Positions 6,377 to 14,300 of a DNA stretch of 19,756 nt are shown one piece after another. The translations under genes and the position numbers were made by a program. Position 1 is the first letter of the stretch. Every line of letters starts with the position of its first letter. The stretch covers positions 1 to 19,756 of the forward strand of contig CALMSE010000263.1 of assembly GCA_937872275.1 (NCBI GenBank). The letters are read 5' to 3'. Source of the DNA: an uncultured Leucobacter sp. GTDB lineage: Bacteria; Actinomycetota; Actinomycetes; Actinomycetales; Microbacteriaceae. The notes under the pieces were generated by a model. That model saw only the letters and a program-made list of their open reading frames with translations, was not told where the DNA came from and searched no databases.

Positions 6377-8323
6377 ATGGGCAGGATCGGCGCGGCGGCG
6401 AGACGGTACCCCCTGGTGGCGGCGACCCTGTTCGTCGGCGCGGCGGGGCTGGTGCTGCTCGCGACCCCGTGGCGCGGAGCCGCGCCCTGGCTGGTGGGCG
6501 CCTACGCGCTCGCGGTCGCGGCCTGGGAGGCCGTGGGCATGGTGCGCAGCCTGCTGCGCGGTCGGGCGGGCCTCGACATCCTCGCGGTGACCGCGGTCAC
6601 CGCGGCGGTGCTCGTCGGCGAGCCCTGGGCGGCGCTCGTCGTCGTGCTCATGCTCACCGGAGGCGCCGCGCTCGAGGACTACGCCGAGAACCGCTCGAAG
6701 CGCGAGCTGAACGCACTGCTCGCCAGAGCCCCGCAGCGCGCCACCCGTGTGTCGGCGGGCGGGCGCGCCGAGCGGGTCGATGTCGACGAGATCCGCGTGG
6801 GCGATGTGCTGCTCGTGCGGCCCGGCGAGCTCGTGCCGGTCGACGCGGTGCTGCTCGACGAGAGCGCAGCCTTCGACGAGTCCTCGCTGACCGGCGAGAG
6901 CCTGCCCGTCGAGCGGATCGCCGGCGAGCGCGTGTCGAGCGGGGCGGTGGGCGGATCGGCGGCCGTCCGCATGCGGGCCGTCGCGCTGGCCGCCGACAGC
7001 GAGTATCAGCGCATCGTCCGGCTGGTCGAGGAGGCCGCGGGCAGCCGGTCGCGGGTGGTGCGGCTGGCGGATCGCTACGCGGTGCCCTTCACGCTGCTCT
7101 CGCTCGCCATCGCGGGCGCGGCGTGGGCGCTCACGGGCGACGCGGTGCGCTTCGCCGAGGTGCTCGTCGTCGCGACGCCGTGCCCGCTGCTGATCGCGGC
7201 TCCGGTGGCGTTCCTGGGCGGCATGAGCCGATCCGCCCGGTTCGGTCTCATCGTGAAGGGCGGCGGCACGCTCGAGCAGCTGGCCCGGGTGCGCTCGGTG
7301 GGCTTCGACAAGACGGGCACGCTCACGAGCGGTCGCCCGACGCTGCGGCGGGTGCTGCCGGCGCGGGGCTTCTCCGAGGAGGAGGTGCTGCGGCTCGCGG
7401 CGTCGGCCGAGGTGTACTCCTCGCACGTGCTGAGCTCGTCGGTCGTGGGCGCCGCGCGGGCGCGCGGGCTCGTGCTCGCGCCGGTCGCCTCGGCCGAGGA
7501 GAGCGCGACGAACGGCGTCGCCGCGGTGCTCGATGCCTCGAGTCCGGATGCGTCGGCCATGGGCACCGGGCCTGCCGGGCCTGCCGGGGAGACCGGGGAG
7601 TCGGGGATGCCCGGCGCGTCGGCCGCCCCCGTCACGGTGCGCGTGGGCAAGCCCTCGTGGGTGGCGGGCTTCGTCTCCGGGCTCGAGCCCGCCGTGCTCG
7701 AGCCCGGAGAGCTCGCCATCTACGTCGCCGCGGGCGAGCGATTCGCGGGCGCGATCGTGATGCGCGACCTGCTGCGCGAAGAGGCCCCCGCGGTCGTCGC
7801 CGAACTGCGCGGGCTCGGGGTCGAGCGCATGCTGGTCGTCACGGGCGACGTCGCCGCGACGGCCGGGCCGATCGCCGCGGACCTCGGCATCGACGAGGTG
7901 CACGCCGAGTGCCGGCCGGGAGACAAGGTGCGCATCGTCGGCGGGGTGCGCCCGCGGCCGCTGCTCTTCGCGGGCGACGGGCTCAACGACGCCCCGGTGC
8001 TCGCCGCGGCCGAGGTCGGCTTCGCGATGGGCGCGCGCGGATCCACCGCGGCGAGCGAATCGGCCGACGTCGTGAACCGCTTCGACGACCTCTCGGCCCT
8101 GCCGCGCGCGGTGCGGATCGGCCGCGACACCGTTCGCATCGCCCTGCAGAGCATCTGGCTCGGCATCGTGATCAGCGTGGGGCTCATGCTCGTGGCGGCC
8201 TTCGGCTTCCTGCCCGCCCTCGCGGGCGCCTGGCTGCAGGAGCTCGTCGATCTCATCGCGATCCTGGGGGCGCTGCGCGCGATCGGCCCGCGCGCAGAGC
8301 GGCGGCGGGCTCAGGCGCGCTGA
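6377..8323 (+). CDS. P1B-type heavy-metal-translocating ATPase, TPC subclass
   Basis: Membrane pump that exports a transition metal at the cost of ATP. Order in the 648 residues: four N-terminal hydrophobic segments without any HMA or His-rich metal-binding domain; actuator domain with TGES (172-175); membrane segment with TPCP (267-270), the likely metal site; phosphorylation motif DKTGT (D311); a nucleotide-domain SSHVLSS motif in place of the usual HP dipeptide; hinge GDGLND (533-538); two last helices with WLQELVDLIA. TPC rather than CPC, together with the missing metal-binding domain, resembles P1B-4 pumps (Co, Fe or related metals), but substrate is not proven. A Gly-X-Y run interrupts the nucleotide-binding domain at 398-415. 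The ATG follows GGAG (ATGGAGCG). The 3' end overlaps the convergent gene by 13 bp. Confidence 0.92.
   Translation: MGRIGAAARRYPLVAATLFVGAAGLVLLATPWRGAAPWLVGAYALAVAAWEAVGMVRSLLRGRAGLDILAVTAVTAAVLVGEPWAALVVVLMLTGGAALEDYAENRSKRELNALLARAPQRATRVSAGGRAERVDVDEIRVGDVLLVRPGELVPVDAVLLDESAAFDESSLTGESLPVERIAGERVSSGAVGGSAAVRMRAVALAADSEYQRIVRLVEEAAGSRSRVVRLADRYAVPFTLLSLAIAGAAWALTGDAVRFAEVLVVATPCPLLIAAPVAFLGGMSRSARFGLIVKGGGTLEQLARVRSVGFDKTGTLTSGRPTLRRVLPARGFSEEEVLRLAASAEVYSSHVLSSSVVGAARARGLVLAPVASAEESATNGVAAVLDASSPDASAMGTGPAGPAGETGESGMPGASAAPVTVRVGKPSWVAGFVSGLEPAVLEPGELAIYVAAGERFAGAIVMRDLLREEAPAVVAELRGLGVERMLVVTGDVAATAGPIAADLGIDEVHAECRPGDKVRIVGGVRPRPLLFAGDGLNDAPVLAAAEVGFAMGARGSTAASESADVVNRFDDLSALPRAVRIGRDTVRIALQSIWLGIVISVGLMLVAAFGFLPALAGAWLQELVDLIAILGALRAIGPRAERRRAQAR
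7568..7621 (+). repeat. Six collagen-like Gly-X-Y triplets inside the ATPase N-domain
   Basis: Residues 398-415 read GPA GPA GET GES GMP GAS. The short run is in frame and looks like an expanded low-complexity loop between strands of the nucleotide-binding domain. Confidence 0.8.
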
Positions 8324-9255
8324 GCGGCCCGGGCCGCGGCGATGGCGACCAGCACGCGCTCGCGCAGGGCGTCGCCGCGATCCGCGAAACCGCGCTGCAG
8401 CGCCGCATACGCGCGCTTGCCCTCGGGGGTCTCGATCGCGACGGGCTCGAGGGGCCTGCCGTCGGAGCCCGCGAAGCCGCTCACGTCGTAGGGCGACGCG
8501 CGCATGTCGACCTCGCGGATGTCGCGGGCCAGCTCGAAGGCGTCGAGCAGCAGCGCGCCCGGCACGATCGGACCGAGCTTCGCCGCCCACTTGTAGACGT
8601 CCATGCCGGCGTGCAGGCAGCCGGCCTGCTCCGTCTCGGGCTGGGCCTCCCGCGTCGGGGAGAGCGTGTTGAGCGGTCGTGCGTCGGGGGTGAAGAAGCG
8701 GAAGGCGTCGAAGTGGGTGCAGGCGATGCGGTGCGATTCGACCACGCGGTCCGTGGCCTCGTGGCCGATGCGCAGCGGCAGCCCGGAGTGGCGCAGCTGC
8801 CCGGGTCCCAGCCGGTAGACCATGGCCCACTCGTGCAGACCGAAGCAGCCGAACTGGGGGGCGCGCTCGAGGGTCGTCCGCAGCAGGCGCTCGACGTGGT
8901 CGACGGTGGATCCGCGCTTCGCGAAATAGGCGTCGAGGTCGACGGCGACATCGGCGGATCCGCCCACCGGGGCGTAGTGCCGCCAGGAGGCGCGATCCGC
9001 CGCCGCCCCTTCGAGCACGACGCCGGCGCCCGGATGCCAACGGCTCAGCTCGGCCGGCTTCACCGAGTAATAGGTCCAGAGGAAGTCCTCGACCGGGTGC
9101 TTCTCGCCGCGCTGCCTGCGCGCGCGGTGCCCGTCCGACAGCGCCGCCGCGCGGTCGCGATGCGCCCGCTCGTGGGCCAGCCAAGCGGCACGCGGCAGCC
9201 GGAGGGGCGCGGCAGCGGCTCCGGGTCGCTCGAGCAGGTCGACGGGTACGGGCAC
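8311..9255 (-). CDS. Conserved actinobacterial protein of uncertain function (often labelled 3-methyladenine DNA glycosylase)
   Basis: 314 residues, soluble, no signal peptide. I recognise it as a conserved actinobacterial family frequently given the product name 3-methyladenine DNA glycosylase, but I see no helix-hairpin-helix or known glycosylase active-site motif, so the name should be treated as unproven. Conserved-looking blocks are HPVEDFLWTYYS (about 53-64), FGCFGLHEWAMVYRLGPGQLRHSG (Cys, His and Trp rich), ACTHFDAFRFF, NTLSPTRE, EQAGCLHAGMDVYKWAAKLGP and REVDMRASPYDV. Many His, Cys and Trp residues in these blocks hint at a metal, cofactor or nucleic-acid site. Starts at GTG with a TACCCT hexamer six bases upstream. 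Converges on the ATPase with a 13-bp overlap and diverges from the LuxR-type gene. Confidence 0.8.
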   Translation of the reverse strand: MPVPVDLLERPGAAAAPLRLPRAAWLAHERAHRDRAAALSDGHRARRQRGEKHPVEDFLWTYYSVKPAELSRWHPGAGVVLEGAAADRASWRHYAPVGGSADVAVDLDAYFAKRGSTVDHVERLLRTTLERAPQFGCFGLHEWAMVYRLGPGQLRHSGLPLRIGHEATDRVVESHRIACTHFDAFRFFTPDARPLNTLSPTREAQPETEQAGCLHAGMDVYKWAAKLGPIVPGALLLDAFELARDIREVDMRASPYDVSGFAGSDGRPLEPVAIETPEGKRAYAALQRGFADRGDALRERVLVAIAAARAAQRA

Positions 9256-9261
9256 ACGACC

Positions 9262-9267
9262 AGGGTA
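9262..9267 (-). promoter_or_regulatory. -10 box of a predicted leaderless promoter (gene at 8311-9255)
   Basis: TACCCT on the minus strand, six bases (GGTCGT), then GTG at 9255. A -35 element at normal spacing would fall at about 9285-9290, inside the palindrome at 9281-9296. Confidence 0.6.
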
Positions 9268-9280
9268 CGGGGCCCCTCCC

Positions 9281-9296
9281 GCGGTTCGCGAACCGC
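9281..9296. promoter_or_regulatory. 16-bp perfect palindrome GCGGTTCGCGAACCGC, candidate operator
   Basis: Self-complementary over all 16 bases and located in the 133-bp gap between two divergent genes. It would cover the -35 region of the minus-strand gene, a position typical of a repressor site. The binding protein is unknown. Confidence 0.55.
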
Positions 9297-9361
9297 CATC
9301 GCCCCGGTTCCGGGGAGTGCGGTAGCCTCGTTCTCGGGGAGCTCCGCTGCGCTGCGGGGCA

Positions 9362-9367
9362 TAGGGT
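9362..9367 (+). promoter_or_regulatory. Candidate -10 box for the LuxR-type regulator gene
   Basis: TAGGGT 21 bases before the TTG start, which would leave a short leader holding the GGGGAG ribosome-binding site at 9379-9384. A second TAGCCT at 9323-9328 is an alternative. Confidence 0.4.
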
Positions 9368-9388
9368 CACGGAGCGCTGGGGAGTCAG

Positions 9389-10978
9389 TTGCGTGAATCG
9401 GGGAGCGAGCGCGGTCGGCCGGAACCGCAGCTCCGGCGTGCCGGCGACCGCACTCCGCTGGGCCGGGTCATCGGGCGGATCGAGGTCACCTGGGGCACCG
9501 GCGAGTACGCGCACGCCGCCGAACTGCTCGAAGAGGACTTCCTCGCGGCCTGGTACGGATTCAGCCCCGAGCGCTTCGCCGAGATCATCTCGACGCTGGT
9601 GCGCGATGGAGGAGCGGCGACTCCGCTGCTGCTGATCGCGAACTCGGCGTTCTCGCCCGACGGCATGGCCGGCCTCGCCGCCGCGGACGGCTTCCCGGGG
9701 GTAGACGTCGGCGATTCCGGCGAGGAGTCCGTCGTGGGTCCCGCGGCCGCCATGCTCGTCGCGCAGATGTTCGCGCTGCGCATGCAGGGCCGGGCGACCG
9801 AGGCGATGGACGTCTCCGCCGAGCTCGAGCGGCGCTTCGGCAGCATCCGGCCGATCTTCGACAGCCTGCGCGGCTGGGGGCTCTTCAGCTCGGTGCAGAA
9901 CGGGATCACCGCCATGCTCGCCGGCGACTTCCGGGCCGCCATCGAGAGCTTCACCCAGGCGCGGATGCACGCGCTGTATCCGCCGCTGGCGTTCCTCACG
10001 CGCGACGCCTGCGTGAAGATGGCGATCCTCGAAGCGCTGTACGGCTCGGCGGAGCAGGCCCGGATCCTCCTCGACCGTGCCGACGAGGTGCCCCGCACCG
10101 AGAGCTGGGCCGAGGAGGTCGTCGACGCGGGGCAGGCGATCGCGGCCTCCATCGTGCGGGCCGACGACCCCGCGGAGGCTCTCCGCATGCTCGACGCGGT
10201 GCCGCTGCGCGCGATCGGCGAGATCTGGCCGTTCTACGCCAGCGCCCTGCAGCGCGCCTGCCTCCTCGCGGGCGATCTCGACGAGGCCCAGCGACGGCTC
10301 GAGGTGATCGAACGGCTGCCGCTGCCGCGCGTCGAGGGCCAGGGGTACGCCGGGAGCGCGCTGCTGCTGGGCGGCGCGAGGCGCTCGATCATGTACGGCG
10401 ACCTGGTGGAGGCCCGGGAACGGCTCGAACGCGCCGACGGCTCGATCGCCGTCACGCGCCTGCTGATCGCCGCGCTCGAGCTCGTCGCCGGGCGCCCCCG
10501 CGAGGCGCTCAAGCACGCCGTGGGGCTGCACGAGGAGACGCGGCACCTGCGGGTGCTCGAGATGCGTCGGCTCGCGGTCATCTCCGGCAGCCATCTCGCC
10601 CTCGGATCGCCCGACGACTGCCGCGAGGTGCTGCAGTTCGCCCTCCGCCAATCTGGCGGGGTGCGGCCCGACGAGGTGCTCTGCTTCCCCGCCGAGGTGC
10701 GCCGATTCGCCGAGGAGCTCTTCGAGGAGTGGCCGCGCCCGGAAGCGGATTCGCCCGCGCATCTCGACATCTTCCTCGATTCGGCGACGGCGCTCACCGA
10801 CCGTGAACTGGAGGTGCTGCGGGAGCTCGCCGCGGGCCTGTCGCGTGAGCAGATCGCCAGGGCGCAGTTCATCTCGATCAACACGCTCAAAGCGCATCTG
10901 CGCGCGGTCTACCGGAAGCTGGGCGTGAACTCCCGCGCCGGAGCGGTGCTCGAAGCGGAGCGGCGCGGCCTGATCTGA
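9389..10978 (+). CDS. LuxR-type transcriptional regulator with TPR-like N-terminus
   Basis: 529 residues. The C-terminal 61 residues (469-529) are a LuxR/GerE helix-turn-helix: LTDRELEVLRELAAGLSREQIA, then the recognition helix region SINTLKAHLRAVYRKLGVNSRAGAV. The first about 460 residues are Ala- and Leu-rich amphipathic helices in pairs (for example AGDLDEAQRRLEVIERL, YGDLVEARERLERADG), like the TPR sensor part of MalT/LAL regulators. No Walker A ATPase motif is seen, so it is not a full LAL protein. TTG is chosen as start because GGGGAG lies four bases upstream and the next in-frame starts are well inside. A hairpin follows the stop. It sits 243 bp upstream of the giant surface-protein gene, on the same strand, and is the obvious candidate controller of it. 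The ligand is unknown. Confidence 0.82.
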   Translation: MRESGSERGRPEPQLRRAGDRTPLGRVIGRIEVTWGTGEYAHAAELLEEDFLAAWYGFSPERFAEIISTLVRDGGAATPLLLIANSAFSPDGMAGLAAADGFPGVDVGDSGEESVVGPAAAMLVAQMFALRMQGRATEAMDVSAELERRFGSIRPIFDSLRGWGLFSSVQNGITAMLAGDFRAAIESFTQARMHALYPPLAFLTRDACVKMAILEALYGSAEQARILLDRADEVPRTESWAEEVVDAGQAIAASIVRADDPAEALRMLDAVPLRAIGEIWPFYASALQRACLLAGDLDEAQRRLEVIERLPLPRVEGQGYAGSALLLGGARRSIMYGDLVEARERLERADGSIAVTRLLIAALELVAGRPREALKHAVGLHEETRHLRVLEMRRLAVISGSHLALGSPDDCREVLQFALRQSGGVRPDEVLCFPAEVRRFAEELFEEWPRPEADSPAHLDIFLDSATALTDRELEVLRELAAGLSREQIARAQFISINTLKAHLRAVYRKLGVNSRAGAVLEAERRGLI

Positions 10979-10987
10979 CGCGCTCGG

Positions 10988-11013
10988 GCCGCCGGGCCGA
11001 CCCGGCCGGCGGC
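10988..11013 (+). terminator. GC-rich hairpin after the regulator gene
   Basis: GCCGCCGG (10988-10995) pairs with CCGGCGGC (11006-11013). Three more inner pairs (CCG/CGG) form across a one-base bulge. It starts ten bases after the stop and has no T-run. It would separate the regulator transcript from the giant gene. Confidence 0.55.
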
Positions 11014-11016
11014 AGA

Positions 11017-11036
11017 TTTCACCCGCCGTTTCACCC
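11017..11036 (+). promoter_or_regulatory. Direct repeat of TTTCACCC, candidate activator site for the giant gene
   Basis: TTTCACCC at 11017-11024 and 11029-11036, period 12. Relative to a start site near 11081 the copies are centred at about -60 and -48, as for activators that contact RNA polymerase. The adjacent LuxR-type protein is the natural candidate to bind. Confidence 0.45.
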
Positions 11037-11068
11037 TTTGCGGGCCGCAGCCGTCCGCGCCGGATGGA

Positions 11069-11074
11069 TAGGTT
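11069..11074 (+). promoter_or_regulatory. Candidate -10 box of the giant surface-protein gene
   Basis: TAGGTT (within GGATAGGTTCGG). A start near 11081 gives a leader of about 140 bases with two hairpins. No good -35 is seen, which fits a promoter that needs an activator. The 9-bp sequence GTTCGGTCT occurs at 11072-11080 and again at 11093-11101. Confidence 0.45.
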
Positions 11075-11118
11075 CGGTCTGAAGACTGGAGAGTTCGGTC
11101 TTGGGGGGTTCACGGGGT

Positions 11119-11149
11119 CGTCATGGCGCGCTGTCGCGCTGCCGTGACG
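11119..11149 (+). promoter_or_regulatory. Leader hairpin 1 of the giant gene
   Basis: CGTCATGGC (11119-11127) pairs with GCCGTGACG (11141-11149), nine pairs including one G-U. An inner GCGC/GCGC stem has a TGTC loop and a single bulged T. Together they make a stable hairpin in the presumed 5' untranslated region. Confidence 0.6.
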
Positions 11150-11164
11150 GACTCCGCGAGGGTA

Positions 11165-11192
11165 CGGCCGAGGAACGGGGGTTCCTCGGCCG
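11165..11192 (+). promoter_or_regulatory. Leader hairpin 2 of the giant gene
   Basis: Perfect 12-bp stem: CGGCCGAGGAAC (11165-11176) with GTTCCTCGGCCG (11181-11192) and a GGGG loop. It ends 17 bases before the Shine-Dalgarno region. Without a T-run it may be an attenuator, a stabilising 5' hairpin or a translation control element. Confidence 0.65.
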
Positions 11193-11209
11193 ATTGATGC
11201 ACGACTGTT

Positions 11210-11216
11210 GGGGGAA
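11210..11216 (+). promoter_or_regulatory. Ribosome-binding site of the giant gene
   Basis: GGGGGAA ending five bases before the GTG at 11222. It decides this start, which is directly followed by a convincing signal peptide. Confidence 0.75.
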
Positions 11217-11221
11217 ACAAC

Positions 11222-11359
11222 GTGTCAGAGAGTGTTGCTCGTCGCGCCGGGGGAATCCGCGGATTCGCGCGTGTCAAGAAGTGGCTCGCCGGAGGACTGA
11301 GCGCCGCCCTGGCCGTGGGCATGCTGGCCGCCGGCGGCGCCACCGCCGCCCACGCCGCG
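11222..11359 (+). other. Signal peptide of the giant surface protein
   Basis: Residues 1-46: basic n-region with Arg and Lys (RRAGGIRGFARVKK), hydrophobic core (LAGGLSAALAVGMLAA) and an Ala-rich c-region ending AHAA before Asp47. Cleavage after A45 or A46 is predicted by the AXA rule. Sec-type; no twin-Arg motif of Tat form. Confidence 0.88.
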
Positions 11360-14300
11360 GATCCGGCCAGCCTGCGCATCTTCAAGACGGTGACCGTCGA
11401 CGGCGAGACATACGACCTGCCGGAGACGCCCCACGTCGGAGTCGACGAAGAGTTCCAGTGGAACATCGAGATCGTCTGCGACCAGATCACCGACCAGTGC
11501 GTGAACGCGACGCTCACCGACGCCGTCCCCGCCGAGTTCGAGATCGTCGAGGCCGGGATCAACACCGGCGCGATCCCCTCCGACGTCAGCGTGGTCGGCC
11601 AGAACGTCACGGTGAGATTCCTGGAGCCCCTGACGATGCCGTCGGGCGCGGTGGGCCTGAGCGCGACCGCCTTCGTCACGATCCCCGTGAAGCTGCGCGC
11701 GATCCCCGTCGAGCAGGACGGAGACGTGTTCACCAACACCGCGTCCGTGGTGGCCGACAACGCGCCCCTCGTCTCCGACTCCGCGGCCGTCACGGCCGAT
11801 GTGGAGTTCACCCTGCTCGCCGACGCCTCGAAGGCGTTCGATCCGACCTCGACGCTCGCCGAGGAGGGCGCGCCGGTGTCGCTCACCTTCGGGGGCGCGA
11901 ACGCGTCGAACGGCGCGGTGGACACGCTCGTGGTCCAGGACCCGATCAATCCGGCTGCGAGCCCGAACATCTTCCAGCAGTACCTGCAGCTCGACGGCCT
12001 CACCGCCGCGACGTGGCCCGACGGAGCCGAGTCGGCGGTCGTCTCCGTCTACGACGTCTCCACGAGCACCTGGGTCGACGCGCCCGCGGTCGCGGCGCCC
12101 GGCGCGCTCGTGCTGCCCGCGGTCGATCCCGCCGACCGCGGCGGCATCCGCTTCACGTTCACCTCGGTGAACCCGGCGATCCCGGTCGGCGCGACGACGA
12201 GCGTGCAGCTCGCGCTCTCGCAGCGGGCCTCGGTGAGCGGCATCCTCGCCGACACCGCGCTGAGCAACGTCTCGACCGCGCAGGTCTCCGTCGGCGGCGA
12301 GGACTCGCCGGTGGATCAGGCGCCCGCCTCCGTCACGCTGCGTCCCGCGAGCACCGCGGTCGAGGCCTCCAAGGACATCACTCCTCCGGAGATCGCCGTG
12401 AGCGGGTCGACCACCCAGGCCACCGTGACGCTCGGCGCCGAGAACACGGGCACGCGCTCGCTCGAGACCCTGACGATCGCAGAGCCGAGCAACCCGGCCG
12501 ACCTGTCGGCGAACAACCTGATGGCGCCCGCGTTCCCGGGCGGCGGCGTGACCTTCGCGGGCTTCGGCGCCGTCGAGTGGCCGACCGGCGCGACCGCCGT
12601 CTCGATCACCTACCACTTCGCCGACGGCTCCACCGAGACGGCGGGATCCACCACCCTCAACACCCTGCCCGAGCCCGTGAGCACCGAGCGCGTGACCGGC
12701 TTCGGCATCACCTTCACCGGCGACATCGTCGAGGGCGCCGAGGCGACCGTCCCGTTCACGGTCGACGCCTCGGAGACCGACGGCACCCAGTTCCCCGGCG
12801 GCCGCAACATCACCGGCCTCAACCAGATCACGGTCTCGGGCACGACTCCCGGTGTGACCCCCGACCCGGCCCCCGACACGGCCGAGGACGATCTCACCAT
12901 CTTCGCCGAGCAGATCAGCATCGTCACCGAGAAGTCGCTGACGCACGACCGGCTCTACTCGATCCCCGGCCAGACCACCACGGCGCGGCTCAAGACCACG
13001 ATCCTGCCCTACCCGCAGACCACCCGGAACGCCACCCGGGTGATCATCGACGACCCGTCGACGACGACCGGCGTGACCGACTGGTACGAGCACTTCAACG
13101 CGACGGCCATCACCCTCACGCAGATCCCCGCGAACGCCACGCTCACCGTGCAGTGGCGCAACGCCGCGGGCATCTTCGCCGACATCCCCGGCATGGTCGA
13201 CATCTCAGGCGGCACGATCTTCAGCGCGCCGATCACGAGCCCGTCGCCCGACCTGATCACGGGCATCCGCTTCGTCTACACCTCCACCGACGGCTTCGTG
13301 CCCGGCCAGGAGCTGGTGCCGAACATCACCTACACGACGCGTGCGAACTTCCGCACCATCAACGGGCAGGGCCCGATCCCGAGCAATCACGCGGATCCCG
13401 AGGAGTCGCTGGAGACGCCGCTCTTCAGCCCCGAGAACTGCTCCGCCTCCGAGGCGACCAACGCCACGCTCGGCCTCGACTCCGGCCGGGTCGAGGTGGC
13501 CCCGCCCTGCCCGATCGTCGATCTGATGCCCACCGGACCCGGCGTGGGCCCCGGCATCGACAAGGAGTGGAACCCCGATCTCGTGTTCAGCCACTCTCGG
13601 CAGAACACGACGGTGAACCTCCGCTGGTCGGCCGGCGTGCAGAACCTCGACGAGGTCGTCATCGCCGACGTCGCCACCGATCCGGCCACCGGGCTGCCCG
13701 CCCAGCTCGGAGCCGCCAGCGTCTTCGACACCTTCAACCTGACGCGGATCGGCCCGATCAGCGATCCGCTGTTCGCCTACGACCAGGTGCAGGTGCAGGT
13801 CTTCGACGGCACCTCCTGGAGCGATCTCTCGAGCTGCACCGCGGCGGCCCCCTGCACGGGCGGCACCATCCCCGCGATCAACCTCACGACGACGCAGCAG
13901 GCGACCACGGTCGCCGTGCGCTTCATCGTCAGCGAGAAGCCCGGCCGCACCCCGACCGATCCGAGCCAGCCGCTGCCCGGCACCGGCGTGGCCGTCGGCG
14001 CCCGCACGATCCCCCTCACCCTGCAGCTGCGCGACACCACGCGCACGGCGCCGCACGACCCCGTCGTCGAGGGACCTGTCTACAACTCCGGCACCACCCC
14101 GAGCGAGGTGCTGAACACCAGCTCGATCGAAGGCTACGTCGACGACGTCCGCACGCACCGCGACACCGATGACGACACCATCGTCATCCAGGATCTGACA
14201 CCCGCGGTCTCGACGACGAAGACCTGGGAGGGCGGGCCCATCGCCATCCCCTCCGACTGGACCGTGCAGACGCCGCCGACCACGCGCGTCTCCCTCGCGA

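Noticed and set aside
9302..9315. CCCCGG-TT-CCGGGG inverted repeat in the regulator upstream region
   Set aside because: Short, pure GC arms of this kind are frequent by chance in such GC-rich DNA. It has no clear position relative to a promoter.
5987..11113. A 1708-codon minus-strand open frame
   Set aside because: It crosses chorismate mutase, the ATPase, the 8311-9255 gene in another frame and the LuxR-type gene, all of which are well supported. Its composition is Arg/Ala/His-rich without motifs.
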